Origin: Podocnemis expansa
Taxonomy: Eukaryota; Chordata; Testudines; Podocnemididae
Assembly (NCBI GenBank): GCA_007922195.1
Contig: ML682005.1
Coordinates: forward strand, 25,737,321-25,801,320
Direction: 5' to 3'
DNA: 64,000 nt
The notes under the pieces were generated by a model, which saw only the letters and a list, made by a program, of their open reading frames with translations, ran no database searches and was not told the origin of the DNA. Below are positions 1-11,483 of this stretch, in pieces; the first letter of the stretch is position 1; every line of letters begins with the position of its first letter. The position numbers were made by a program, and so were the translations under genes.

Positions 1-259
1 ATGAATTGCATTTACCCTTATATGTTAGTTAATGTTGTGTATATGTCCTTCAATGTCATTAGTGAAATAATTCTGTAATCCTGTGTAATAGATATAGCTA
101 AGGTCCAACAAGACTCTCCACATTGTCGGTTTGGAACTGCTTACACATTGCACTGCATTTTCTATACTTGATGAAGCCTCGTTTAGGCTCATGCTGTGTA
201 AGATTATTTAAATGTGTGAAAGAGGTGTGTGAATGAAAGGTGTGTGTGTTTTGTGTGAA

Positions 260-745
260 GGGATGAGTCTCAGCTGCCAGCCTGTCCTGATGAAGCACAA
301 GTACCATCTAACTATGAACAATGCAGACATCTCTGATTAAAGCAAACAGGAGGCATCCCAGAAGGGAAAGAACAAAATACAATCAAGTCTTCAAGTGACC
401 AATGATCTCATGGGAACCCTGAGGCAACATGATGCAGCAAATCCCATAGACTTACGTGAGAGCCAGCAAGTATAAAAGATGGCTAAGAACATGAAAACTT
501 TGGGTCTCATTCTGCAACTGTCATCTTAGAGCATCAGATTCACAACTGACAGGGACCTGGTTCCCTCCTTGTGGCCAGCCTAGCTGACCACTAGGCTGGC
601 TCAAGCAATGCAGGAAAGGACTGGCAATTACATCACATCAGCTTGCAGAACTTCTTGTGTGTGTGTGACTGCTGTTTGCTGTCCTTAGTTATTTACAATA
701 AATGTGGCATGTTCCCGTGTCCCCCTGAATAAGATCCAACTAGTC
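260..745 (+). mobile_element. Possible solo LTR of an endogenous retrovirus
   Basis: A TATA-box-like TATAAAAG at 471-478 is followed 226 bp later by AATAAA at 697-702, the spacing expected of an LTR U3/R/U5 layout. No adjacent retroviral coding sequence is visible. The ends are not defined: no clear TG...CA borders or target duplication were found, so the coordinates are approximate. It could equally be an unrelated promoter-like stretch. Confidence 0.3.
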
Positions 746-828
746 TTTTCTTTTTAAGTAAAACATTTGGGGGGGGGGGTGCTCTCTTAGTATAGCACAA
801 GTACGCATGGACAGAAAGTAACTTCTGA

Positions 829-1321
829 GTTCCAAAGTGGTAGCTTTGTAAGGCTTGTCTAGGAAAACAAACAAGGAGTCTGGTGGCACTTTTAAAGACT
901 AACAAATTTATTTATCTCATGAGTTTCCATGGGAGAGACTCTCACTTTGTCAGGCACTTAAAGATGAAGTGGGATTCTCTCCCACAAAAGCTCATGCGAT
1001 AAATAAATTTGGTAGTCTTTAAAAGTGCCACCAGACTAGGGTTACCAGATACCAAAGCATGGAAAGGAGGACACTGGAGAACAAATGGAGTATTTAATAT
1101 TCTTTTTTAGGGGGCCATGGAATGCTTCCCTCTAAAAAGAGGGTGATCAGGGGCATTCCAGCATACTTTAACCCCTGTGAGTGAAAAGCCAGACAAAATC
1201 CTGTATTTTTAAAATGCCTGTCAGACGGAGGACATGATGGTAAAAAGGAGGACATGTCCTCCTTTTGCCTGACATCTGGTAACCCTACACCAGACTCATT
1301 GCTTGTTTTGCTGGACTCTAA
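829..1321. mobile_element. Fold-back Penelope-like terminal repeat, split by a hAT MITE
   Basis: Two inverted arms meet head to head. The left arm (about 850-955) carries the family's core of GGCACTTTTAAAGACTAAC followed by a TTTATTTATC stretch. The right arm (about 968-1036) is its reverse complement, and the loop lies near 950-965. The right arm is cut at 1036 by a hAT MITE (1037-1287) and resumes at 1288 with the duplicated target. This repeat recurs about ten times in the window. The copy at 18.2-18.97 kb flanks a GIY-YIG-like endonuclease remnant, which is why I assign it to Penelope-like elements. Confidence 0.7.
1037..1287. mobile_element. hAT-type MITE (TAGGGTTACCAGAT ends)
   Basis: The terminal inverted repeats are TAGGGTTACCAGAT and ATCTGGTAACCCTA. 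A perfect 8-bp target duplication, CACCAGAC, lies at 1029-1036 and 1288-1295. The 8-bp duplication points to the hAT superfamily. The 251-bp length without a coding frame makes it non-autonomous. It interrupts a PLE fold-back repeat and is therefore younger. Its interior motif GCATTCCAGCATACTTTAAC recurs in related form near 10165, 13437 (reverse) and 52085 (reverse). Confidence 0.88.
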
Positions 1322-1671
1322 GCATAGCACATGGTATATAGCTATGCAACCTACAAAAAAGACTTCTTGACACCAGTCACTGGCTGAGTTTATTTAAAGA
1401 AGAGCACCTGCTATTTTCTATATTCCCCCCCTTTATAATAATGATAAAAATATTTGACTTAATTTGTGTTTCCCTGAGATCTGGAAAAGTCCCTGTTCGT
1501 AAATAAATTCATACAGTGAAAGGCAAGCCATGTCCGAAAATAATGGCCCTTATAGGCAAAGGCCGTAATGTTGTCAAGAATCATAGACTCATAGAATATT
1601 CTGTGTGGAAGGGACCTCATTAGGTGATCTAGTCCAGCTCTCTGATAAAAGCAAGACTACTCCCACTAAAT

Positions 1672-2197
1672 CAGGGGTAGGCAGCCCCCACCACATATGC
1701 GGAGGGTGACACCCAAGCCCATTCAGAGTGGCATGTGGCACTGTCTGCAGTACTACAGAAATTGCCAATCCTGCCACTGAAAGCCACTCTGGGCAGCTTC
1801 CTTCAGGTGCAGCTGGGACACAAGGGGGTCCCCTCATGCCTATGCTTCCATGTGACACAGAAACAAGCTGCCTGGCGTGGCTCCTCTTTGCAGTGTGGTG
1901 CTCTCCAAAGAAGCCACTCTGGGCAGCTTCTTTCTGCAGCATGCCTGGGAACCCCTGAAGGAGCTACTTCTTTTTGTGGCATACCTGGGGACCTCTGTCT
2001 CCAGGCACACCACCAAGATGAGCCACTCTGGGTGACTTCTTTTCATGCATGCCTGGGAAGCGCTCCCACCCCAGCTGTGACCACTGCTGAATTTTCAGGC
2101 AGTCACCACGTTTTTTCAGCAGAGGGGGCCACAAGCACCAGCTGAGGGTTGGGGAGGAAGGACCAGTACAGGGGTTGGCCAAGGTTGCTGACCCCTG
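1672..2197 (-). mobile_element. hAT-type element (CAGGGGTNGGCAA family), copy 1
   Basis: The ends CAGGGGTAGGCA and TGCTGACCCCTG are inverted repeats. A perfect 8-bp duplication, CACTAAAT, lies at 1664-1671 and 2198-2205. At 526 bp it is non-autonomous. The interior is homologous, in opposite orientation, to copies at 14190-14635 and 59211-59688. It contains several short open frames that are not conserved between copies and are unlikely to be genes. It sits inside an older CR1 tail. Confidence 0.9.
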
Positions 2198-2257
2198 CAC
2201 TAAATCATCCCACGCAGGGTATTGTCTAACCAGGCCTTAAAACTTTCCAAAATGCAG

Positions 2258-2443
2258 CAGGGCCGGACCAACCATATAGATGAACTGGGCAGTTGGGACT
2301 CCAGAGTATATTGAAGTGGGGTTTTTTTTGCTATTTAAAAATATATTTATATGTTATCTCTCATAAATTAAAGAATTGCCCCTTGATGGGGGCGCCAAAA
2401 TCACAGTTCGCCTAGGGCACCAAAAACCCTGGGGCCAGCACTG
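2258..2443 (-). mobile_element. hAT-like MITE (CAGGGCCGG ends)
   Basis: The left end CAGGGCCGG and right end CCAGCACTG are imperfect inverted repeats. The flanks AAATGCAG (2250-2257) and AGATCGAG (2444-2451) match at 5 of 8 positions, a decayed duplication. CR1 sequence continues on both sides. A related left end (CAGGCCCGTCCC) begins at 63837. Confidence 0.65.
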
Positions 2444-2512
2444 AGATCGAGATTCCACCACACCTCTAAGTAACCCATTCCAGGGTTTCACCAACCTTCT
2501 AGTGAGAAAGTG

Positions 2513-3660
2513 TAACCTGCTAGGGTGGGCTGAAATTCATTTACTTGTCCCTCTCCAGTGCCTCACAGAGAAACCTCTGCAGAAAGCAGCTGGAGAGCCA
2601 GGATCCAATCTGTTCAGGACTCACAGCAAAGACTGCTCAGAGTTCCCATCGCACATTAAACTACTACTCAGCATAAACATTACAATGAACTTTATTTGTT
2701 AACTTAACCACCCTTATCCTAAGAACCAAAATGAAATTTAAACAAAACAGTAAGAAACCCAGGAGTCCCAATGTTCAGGTGGAGTCTCCCTTATCTCAAT
2801 TTCAGTCTTTTAAGTCCTTGAGGCTTGAATGCAAAAGAGAGCCAATCCTCATCTTTTCTGTCTGAAGGAATCTTCAGATGAATGCCATACAGTTCTTTCT
2901 TCCTCCTGTGTAGCCAGCACCACACAATCAGGACACTCGACATCCTGCTCTCAGTTCTGCTGCAGACAACTCCCCTGCAAAACTGTCCATAACAGGGAGA
3001 AAACATCCTCCAGTCCACTCTCATGCAGCTGCTTTCACTCAGTCCCTGAGCATATGGACGCTGCAGCTCTCTCTGTTTGCTCCTCTCCAGGCTGCTCCTC
3101 TCAGGCTTCTCCCTGGGCATATAATTCCAGCATAACAATAAAACTTGTGGAGGATGCTCAATGTGCTCCCACACCCTCTTACCAGAAGGTTCTGGTTTCT
3201 GGGCTGCAAAATCAGCCCAGCAACGTAACCCAGCCATAAGGGATCCCTGAAACAGATTGCACCTTTTTATGCACATGGGTTACAAAAGCTTTTCCTAATA
3301 TCCAACTGAGACCTCCCTAGAGCATCTATAAGCTGATGGGACTTATGCTTGTAAGACACACATTCTTCTGTATAGAGTAAAAGGAAAGAGGTAAAGGGCA
3401 GATTTATTTGGAATTTCTATTGAAAGAGAAAGAGAGAAGGAACAGGACCTCCATTGAACAAGACACAGAAGGAACAATCAAACCTCAGGGTATGAGAGAA
3501 GATGACCCATGAAACAATGTGTCCCAGGTGAGTCATCAAATTACAAGTTTTAAGACCTCCAGTCCTTCTTTAACTCCTACTTCAAATATACCAGCCATTT
3601 CAGGACACATTCCCTAACCTCCAAAACCAAGAAATGTTACAATATTTATGCAAGGCTTTT
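2513..3660. other. Intergenic stretch, nothing assigned
   Basis: This stretch is about 1.1 kb. Open frames of up to 161 codons exist on both strands, but they overlap each other and lack recognisable domains or splice structure. I see no repeat family I can name and no RNA gene. It may be an old, unrecognised retroelement. Confidence 0.5.
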
Positions 3661-3672
3661 TTAGACTCAAAT

Positions 3673-4025
3673 TAACACAGCCACACTAGAAACCCTAATT
3701 CGTACTAGCACATCCATGCACAGGACTTGCAAGTTCGAATCAGGCAGGCGGCACTATTGCATAGAGAAAAATCAAGCTGTGGTTCGTTGGCACTAACAGT
3801 TAATTCGAATTAACAGAGCTACATTGGGTTAATTTGAACTAATAAGTTCGAATTAACCATCAGTTTGAACTTAAGGGAGGTTTTATAGATTCAAACTAGG
3901 CTTTCCTTAGTTAGAACTAAGGGAGCTCCTTAGTTTGAACTAATGAAAGCAAGTGTGGACATGCACTAATTTAGTTTGAATTAAATCTCCTTAATTCGAA
4001 CTAAATTGTAGGTGTGGACATACCC
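3673..4025 (+). mobile_element. PIF/Harbinger-like MITE, TTAGTTYGAACTAA-core family
   Basis: The right end GGTGTGGACATACCC is followed by AAT (4026-4028), and AAT also precedes the degraded left end (3670-3672), giving a 3-bp duplication typical of PIF/Harbinger. The core is built from many short self-complementary words related to AGTTYGAACT. The same core and right end occur in the element at 41785-42265. Confidence 0.7.
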
Positions 4026-4029
4026 AATG

Positions 4030-5835
4030 TGTTTACTGAAAAAGACTGGGGAGGGAGTAAACCAGTTTATCAAAGACAAAGGACTAGCTAATGCCTCTAG
4101 TCAGGTGTCATCAAAGTAAATTGGCAATCACCTATCAAGAGGCCATTCTATGAAAATGATGGGGGGCAGGAACAGATTGACCTATATTTTCATAATCAAC
4201 AATTCCTCACAGCTGGAATTAAATTTATCTAGGGGTGAGCCTCAGGAAAATGCATTTGAAAGGGTGAATAGATTGCAAAAGGGAAGGACAAAACATGCAA
4301 AACTTCCCTCCCAATTTCTCACCCCCCTAAGACAAAGGAACAAGCTCTTTGACTTTGGGGGAGTCTGTGACCACAAAATTTGGTCTGCAATGTTGCTGAG
4401 ATCCCCAAGTAAGGATTTTATCTTGAACTAAGTCTAGCTTATTAAGTTTTAGCTACGAGAAAGCATTTTACCATTATTTCTCCTATAAACATTTCTGACT
4501 TTAATACTTTATACTCAATTAAAATCTCTTTGCAGTTAAATAAACCTGTTTTGTTTTTTGTTTTTTTTTAAATCAAAACTAATCTAGTGTCCTGTTTAAA
4601 CTGAACTGTTTGGATATCTCCAATAAAAGTAGAGAACTGTTATGTACTGATCCTTTATGGATGTTCTGGGCCCCTAATATCTGAACTGCCCAGGAGAGAA
4701 CTGGACAGAGCAGAATACACATTTTGGGGAAAATCTGGTATTGGAAGTTTGTGGGGGGGCACCCAAAGCTGGTGAGAGCCAGAGTGTGACTGACAGGCTG
4801 CTGGGTCAGGACTCTAGTGATATACACCCAGGGTATGATCTGAAGGCTCTTTGTAAACAGCGCAGGGTGGGAGCTACAGTAGCAAAACATTATGAAGCAC
4901 CTAGGATTACAGACCAAATGGGGGCACAATCTCTCACTGTCCGGCTGTGACAACTGGATTTGTGCCTTGCATGTAGAGGAGATCCAAATTTGCTTAAACT
5001 AGCACTGGTCCTGTGGGCCAGAAAAATCTCCCCAAATTGTAAATCTGTTGCAACAAGCTGGACATTAGACAGGTATAGTAGGACATTTGTCCCATCACAA
5101 ACACTATGGTCAAAATCATTAAAAGCAAACATTGCTTTTGGGTAGCTCAATTTTGGGGCACTCCCAAATGAAGTCAGTAGGAGCTGCAGATACTCACCTC
5201 TGAAAATCAAGCCTGAGGTATCTCAGTGTGGGCATCTGAAATCTGAGGCATGCAAAATGAGTATAGCTTTTTTAAATGTTTGCTTACATTAAAAGGCATG
5301 TGTGCATTCCACAGATTTTAGCAAATGTTACAAGTCTCATCTTTGTTTTAACTTGAAAACATTCTAATTTCCAAGACACATTAACAGCATACAATATTAT
5401 TAAAAACAGATCTATGCCAATAGATGTCTCAAATGTCATTGTGATGTTTTACTTTTCATTGTTAGAAACTCAAAAAGAAACATTTTTCCCTGCCCTATTA
5501 CTCAATTGTTTGTCAAACACAGGCTATGAATGCCACTTTGTTTGTATGCAGGGAGTACGGACAATGGGATTCAAGTTGATACCTCCATATTTCTTCCATG
5601 GATGTGGGAATCAAGAAAGTGTCCTTGCAATATACCTCTTCCTCCTCCACACCTAACAGCAAAAGCCAAAATCTGGCCCTCGGTATTATTCTTAATTGGC
5701 AGTTAAAACTATAATTTTAACATGAATGAGCAGTTTAACATGGTTGCATGTTAAAAGCCTTTTTATTCAGAACATCTCTCAACGGAAGGAACCCCAGTAA
5801 CAAACTTCATGTTTTAAAAGAACTACACACTCATA
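4030..5835. other. Intergenic stretch, nothing assigned
   Basis: Mostly unique-looking A+T-rich DNA. Short frames of 60-124 codons occur on both strands without recognisable domains. A T-rich run lies near 4550-4570. I see no supported gene. Confidence 0.5.
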
Positions 5836-5837
5836 GT

Positions 5838-6032
5838 TCCAAAGGGGCAGCTGTGTTAGTCTAGTTCAGCAGAATAAACAAGGAATCCTGTGGCACTTTT
5901 AAAGACCAACAGATTTATTTATCACATGTGCTTTCATGGCAGAAAATCCCACTTGGATTTTCTGCCATGAAAGATCATGCAAATCAATTTGTTAGTCTTT
6001 AAAAGTGCCACAGGAGGGACTCCTTCTTTGTT
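5838..6032. mobile_element. Fold-back Penelope-like terminal repeat
   Basis: The copy starts with TTCCAAAGGGGCAGCTGTG and reads into GTGGCACTTTTAAAGACC. It then reverses at about 5945-5960, so the second half is the reverse complement of the first. It is the same family as 829-1321 and 8740-8945. No coding sequence is present. Confidence 0.75.
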
Positions 6033-6034
6033 TT

Positions 6035-7325
6035 ACATACTCATAAAAGCTTTAATATACACATTCATAAAAGCTTTAATAACAATTGCTAGAAAAAAAT
6101 TACTAATATTTTCATATGACTAATCCCATGGTAGATAAAAGAGCATCTATATCCAATCAACTGAAAGTGCTTTAATAGCAATGGATCACAGGCCCATGCA
6201 CACTGGTGGCGAGCAGAAGCACAGTCCCCCCTGCTCCAGGACTAGAGAGAACTCCTCTAGGCCTGGGAAGTGGAAGCTGATCTCCTCCGTCCTGCCCCTG
6301 TCTAGGGTAGGAGATGACAGCTCCTCCCCCAGAGAGAGGAGAGTGAGCTCCATTGGCCATGCGAGAGGGAAGGTGGGGGGAGGAACCAGTTCCTCTGGCT
6401 TCAGGAGGCACAAAAAGTGCCCTCTCCTAAATGGACAAAGTTTTATTCCTGTGCACACCTTGAGCAAGTCAGTAGCTGTGATGCAGTAGAAGAACTGCTC
6501 TTTTGTGCTGTGGGAGTAATAATTAAAAAAAAAAAAAAAAAAGGTTTTAGTAGTTGGCTTTCCCATTTAATTCCCCATTAAACCTTGATTTCCCATGAAT
6601 CCATCAAACCTATGAACTGACCAAGAATTATATATGATGATTTCCATGTATTTCACACTTATTTCTAACCAGAAGCTGCAGGATGGATTCTCTGTGACAA
6701 CCGTACTAATGTAGCAAAATTTACTGCAGCGTACAATTACTACGAAATAAGAGCAAGACAGATTGCTGGCTGAGGAGTAATTAAATCAATTGCAGTTACT
6801 GCAATTTCTCTTGCTGTACTGTACAACTTTGTAGCCTATGATAGTGTACTCTGGATGGCAAAAAGAATACCACCATTTATTAATGCTGTAAAATGGTTTA
6901 GAATAGGAAACAGAATACCACATCCAATTGAACAATACATCTCAATAAGGTCTTCATTTCCTAGGAGAGAGAAGACCTTACCATTTTCTACTTAGGTCAG
7001 AAATTACAAGTGTTCACTTCACAAGATGTTCATTTTCTACAAGAAAGAAACTTAATAAACTTTTATGATATTTTGGAGGAAGAGTGACCTGTAAAAGAAG
7101 CTAATGATTAGCTGCTAATCTAAGATGAGTATTCAGATGGCGTATGAAGCACCTAGTAAACCGTGGCATTTCAGATCCAATCCAAATGAAACTATTTTGA
7201 GTTGACAGGCTTAAATAAGAGGAATGCATATGGACTAGGAGAGTTATGTGAGAGGAACTGACCAAGGCTTAGGCGTTATGAAAGATCAGAGGTTATGAAA
7301 GATCTTAGATATTATGAAACATTAG
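6035..7325. other. Intergenic stretch with a poly(A) run
   Basis: A moderately GC-rich patch at 6181-6420 has short overlapping frames on both strands that are not credible genes. A run of A residues at about 6525-6542 could be the tail of an old retroposed sequence or a simple repeat. The remainder is A+T-rich with nothing assigned. Confidence 0.45.
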
Positions 7326-7327
7326 TT

Positions 7328-7443
7328 AAGGGCCTGATCCAGCAAGGTGCAGGTCACCTTCAGTGTACATCAAAATAAATGGAAATTCAGGTCACTGGCA
7401 CCTCATAGTTGTCAGAGGTGGCTTCTGGCAGGATTGGACCTTT
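7328..7443. repeat. Old palindromic interspersed repeat
   Basis: The left end GGGCCTGATCCAGCAAGGTG and right end GGCAGGATTGGACC are diverged inverted repeats. I recall similar fold-back repeats (GGCCTGATCC...) scattered in bird and turtle DNA. Related patches appear near 17529-17605, 19494-19605 and 22408-22500. The class is uncertain. Confidence 0.45.
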
Positions 7444-7449
7444 AGCGAC

Positions 7450-8735
7450 ATTTGGAAAAACTCAGTGTAATCAACAGAGTAATAATAAAGAGTCAGTGAA
7501 AATTTCTTGAGAAAAATAGTAGGAAGTTTTGTTGTTTGTAGATATTACAGGGAATACTTCAGCATGTTCCTGCAGTTCCTAAAACACTGTTTACAGTAAC
7601 CGATAAGCTGTTTATTAATGTTGCTTTTATTGTGCGACATGAGCTGACCAGCTCCATGGACAGCTTGAATATTGGGGGGGGGAAGGTGGGTGCAGTAGTA
7701 TCTTTATTATCTTTCTTAATGTCTGTTGGTGAGAGAGACAAGCTTTCAAATCACACAGACCTCACCTAGTGTTCCTCTCTACCCTTGGGACCAGCACAGC
7801 TATAGCTAAACTGCATACTTATAATGTTTGAAAGTCAGCGTGACTTCCCCATGGCTCATAAAAGCCTTTTGTTAAAATTCTACCATCAAACTGAAGGGAA
7901 TACTAGAATAATTTTCCTACCTCTGATGGAGTCACCCTCACTTTGAATGATACTAAATCATCCCTTCTGAAGATGGCTTATTCCTATGGTGCCTAAAAAT
8001 TCTTATGAAGAAAAATTTTCCCTTTTTTCCATCAACTAGATTTCATGAAGAGTCAGGAATTTTGAAAACTGTTCTTGGGATACTCCTGATTTAACTTACT
8101 AGATCATCCCATACAACCACCCATTTCATATGGCACAAGCTGGAAATAAGTTTTACCCACTCACACAGAAACCTTATCCCTTCAACACCTGTGGACGCAG
8201 TAGTTGATCTGACCAGCAAGAAAGGAAATGTTCTGCTTTGCATAAGAGTAATAACCAGATAACTGCTAAATTATGAAAGGAAAGACCTACTGTATTATTT
8301 TGCTGTTGCCAGTCAAATAAGTACAAAAAAACACCTTTAATAAATCAACTGTAAAGAAGGCAGCCATCTTAATACAATTTCAAGTATTTTCTTGGAACAT
8401 GAAGCCCCCCCCATCTTTGAGGATTTGCTTATTATTTACCAAAGTGTAAACCTTTTTTACTAATTACTGCTGGTAAATATTCTTATCCAGTCTGCGCCAG
8501 TGTACAGAAAAAGAATTTGTGCCAGATCTTCGGGTCTGGTCAAGCTACATTCAGCACAGAAACCAAGGTGAGGAGGAAAGTGATTTTAAGCCTCCTCTGC
8601 ATCCTCCCAAACCTGGTAGCAACTGGACGTTTGTTCATGGATAAGTCAAAAGATTCTTAAGACTGTTTTAACTTATATTGCCACTAAAGTAATGCTTCCT
8701 AACAGACATTCTGCTGTTCATGATACTCAGAAAAC
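7450..8735. other. Intergenic stretch, nothing assigned
   Basis: A+T-rich DNA of about 1.3 kb with no supported gene, RNA or recognisable repeat. Confidence 0.5.
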
Positions 8736-8739
8736 AAAT

Positions 8740-8945
8740 TCCAAAGGGCTAGTAGCTGTGTTAGTCTAGTTCAGCAAAACAAACAAGGAGTCCTGTGGCA
8801 CTTAAAACCTAACAAATTTATTTATCACATGAGCTTTCGTGGGAGAAAATGCCACTTCGTCAGATGCTTTGAAAATTTTCTCCCATGAAAGCTCATGCGA
8901 CAAATAAATTTGTTAGGCTTTAAGTGTCACAGGACTCGTTTTTTT
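8740..8945. mobile_element. Fold-back Penelope-like terminal repeat
   Basis: The arms at about 8790-8870 and 8877-8938 are reverse complements, from GTCCTGTGGCACTT through ATGAGCTTTCGTGGGAGAAA and back. The turn is at the CGTCAGATGC site (about 8858-8872). The turn point is at the same position of the repeat as in the copy at 829-1321. Confidence 0.78.
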
Positions 8946-8949
8946 CGGA

Positions 8950-10370
8950 AAACAAGGTGCTCCAGCTGCCATCTTTCTGCCAGTTTAGAGACAGCAGTCT
9001 GAACCAGCCAAAGATTCCTTCACAAAAGGGGAGTTTCCATCAGCTGTTTTAGTGCACCTGTACGTGCACTTTGCACTGATGATCTGACCCTTTGAATTTA
9101 AGATTGCTGACAGATGTGTAAAGATTTGTAAAGCTAATTCATTGTGAGCATACTTTTCATTTGTAAGATCAACAACGGAGCATGGAGTGAAGGACAACAA
9201 AACGACCTACTACAAATCCAGCCTCAAATGTTATTTAATAATTAAATCCTTGTACTCTCTATGATGCCACACCTAATTTCAACAGAAAATTGGTTCCATG
9301 CAAAAGATCTGCAAAACAGGCTCAGACAGAACAAATGGGGATGTGGCCTGTGGAAACATAGCATGCACATGTGATGATTACGTAGCTAGGCCTTAAAGGT
9401 AGAATAATCATATTCAACTAGGTTCACTCTTGCTGAGACAGGTGGTACATTGATATAACATGTAGATACAGTAATGAAGGGAAAATAGTTCAAGATGATT
9501 AAAGAAACTTGGCAAAGACTTGTATTCACAGACAGCTCTGTTCCAAAAGCCTGTACCTATTAATGTTTGGTGTAAAGGAGTGACAACAGAACTGGAAATC
9601 AAAAAAGACATCTTTATTATTTACTCAAAAGGAATTGCTGGATGATCAGCACTTTTGATAATCAGACCACTTATTTAGCCACCTAAGTAGGGATTTAGGA
9701 GCTTAACTTCAGACATTCAGTTTTAGATAGGGTTTGCAGTGCCACTCAGATTAGGCCTGGTCACCTCTCCACCCATGTGGGGGGAAGGCTGAGCCATGTG
9801 GTGTTGTGACTTGGCATATAAGGAGTCTGCTCCTGTACAGTAGAGCACAGGGGAGTGTGCCATTCAACTCCTGCCAGCACTGAATTATGCACTATGCGCA
9901 GTGGTTAAAGTATAATCTGACAGACCCCAGAACCCTCCGAATCTCTGGGCTCCCCCTTCAACTCCCCAATCCACCCCCCCTCCTTTCTGCTCCCTGGCCA
10001 GGCTGCTCCTGCCCTGAACACACATCTAAGTATGCTCAGGGTAGGAGATTTGAAAACTCCCCCAGCCTGACCACAGCTCCCAGGCCAGTATAGGGTAGAA
10101 CATGCATTCCACCTGATTTTTCTATTTTTTGGAGCCCCAGAACTCCAGCCCCCTCAAAGTTGTGAGTAGTTCCAGGGCATTCCAGCTTACTTTAACCCCT
10201 GACTATGAGGCAGGAGACTCCCTTGCCAAAGAAGAGCAGGGGTCCCTGCAAGAGGAGGGGCGAATGGGCCGGTGAGGACTGAATGGGTTGCATGCTGGGA
10301 GGTGTGCAGAGATCAGAGTTCATTCCCTTCCCCACCAGAAATATCTGAACTGGCACCATCTATAAAATGG
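8950..10370. other. Intergenic stretch with a fragment of a hAT interior
   Basis: No gene was found. At 10165-10202 the sequence GGGCATTCCAGCTTACTTTA matches the interior of the hAT MITE at 1037-1287, so a partial copy is likely around 10150-10320. A TATAAGG box at 9818 lies in otherwise unremarkable DNA. Confidence 0.4.
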
Positions 10371-10378
10371 AGACAAAA

Positions 10379-10650
10379 GGTGTATCTAAACTAGAAACGC
10401 TACAGCAGTGCAGCTGAAGTGCTGCAGCTGCGCCAATGTAGCATGTAGAAAGACACTACAGAGATGGAAGGAGTTCTTCAGTCACTTTTCCAAATCCACC
10501 TCTCTCAGAGGTAGTAGATCAATTGAAGAATTCTACTGTTGGCTTCACAGTTGCTGGCTGAGGCTTAGGCTGGCTTAATTACATTGCACAGAACATGTTT
10601 TTCACAACCCTGAGCAATGTGGTTAAGTCCACCCATTTTTTAGTATACAC
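10379..10650. mobile_element. Decayed PIF/Harbinger-like MITE
   Basis: The start AGGTGTATCTAAACTAG resembles the GGGTATGTCTACACTAG terminus seen elsewhere. The distal part CCTGAGCAATGTGGTTAAG matches a segment at 17379-17397 (CCTGAGCAATGTAGTTAAG) that is followed by TAGTGTAGACTGG. Ends and target duplication are not resolved. Confidence 0.45.
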
Positions 10651-11206
10651 ATGTAATTTAGTGATTTGGAAACATGTTTTAAAGTGCACATATGCTCACT
10701 TCTGAGACATTTTTGTAATAATTTCTGTTCCAACTTCTGAAAGGTGATCAAATTGAAAAATGAAGGGAGCCCTTTAACCACAGAACAGATACAGGATGAA
10801 AATGAAAATTCCACTTTCCTTTTCTAAAAACTTATTAGTGTGATTCTTTCACCGTGCCCATCATTTCTGGGCAAGATTACTAACGCCTTTCTTGTAGGAG
10901 GTGGCCTGAGATTACTGACTTTAATTTTAGCTAATAAACAGACTGGACTAATAACTAGAGGCAAAGGCTTTACACAGCATTACTGATCTCTTGAGCCACT
11001 GAGACTTCCAGAAGAAGTCATTTGGAACGGCCTAACTTTGATACGCAAAGCAAAATAATCCAGAATATTTTATTCAAATTTCTTGCTTGTCAGTGCAAAT
11101 ATTGTAATAAACTGGCTAGTGTATTAGTGTGCGCCACTGCCCTCTACTAGATGGAATATGAAATACTTATCTGTGTGTCAGAAACTAGCTAAGAGGGTTG
11201 TGGGGG

Positions 11207-11238
11207 TTTTTTTGTTTGTTTGTTTGTTTGTTTGTTTT
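11207..11238 (+). repeat. (TTTG)n microsatellite
   Basis: About seven tandem TTTG units follow a T run. Simple repeat. Confidence 0.85.
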
Positions 11239-11483
11239 TAAGTTTATATGGTAGACGCCTGTATTAGTGGACCAGTAGGTTTTGGGTTCTGTTGCTCTTA
11301 TCTTTGAAAAGTTCCAGTTGACTATGGTGTACAAGAGTGACAACTAAGAAATCTGCACAGCCGTTTGTTACAATTCACACATTTTAATACGATTTTTATA
11401 CTAAATGGGCCTGAGTGACCTTTTTGCTGAGGCTTTACTGTGAAAGACATGTGTTTGTATGTATGTCCATCCACCAATGCTCT

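Larger units (their letters stand above)
1578..2512 (-). mobile_element. CR1 LINE 3' end, carrying two hAT insertions
   Basis: On the minus strand this is the CR1 3' untranslated end. The left edge has the short repeated TCATAGA/ATTCTAT tail, followed by the GGAAGGGACCT signature at about 1608. CR1 homology runs 1578-1671, 2198-2257 and 2444-2512, and it rejoins cleanly if the two nested elements (1672-2197 and 2258-2443) are removed. It is heavily 5'-truncated and has no coding part. Confidence 0.85.

Noticed and set aside
1589..2200. Frames of 117 and 136 codons as small genes
   Set aside because: They lie within a hAT element inserted in CR1 and are not conserved in the other two copies of the element.
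2791..3276. 161-codon minus-strand frame as a gene
   Set aside because: An overlapping 136-codon frame exists on the opposite strand, and no domain, splice signal or homology is recognised.
9780..9860. TATA box at about 9818 as a promoter or LTR
   Set aside because: There is no poly(A) signal at LTR spacing, no boundaries and no downstream exon.
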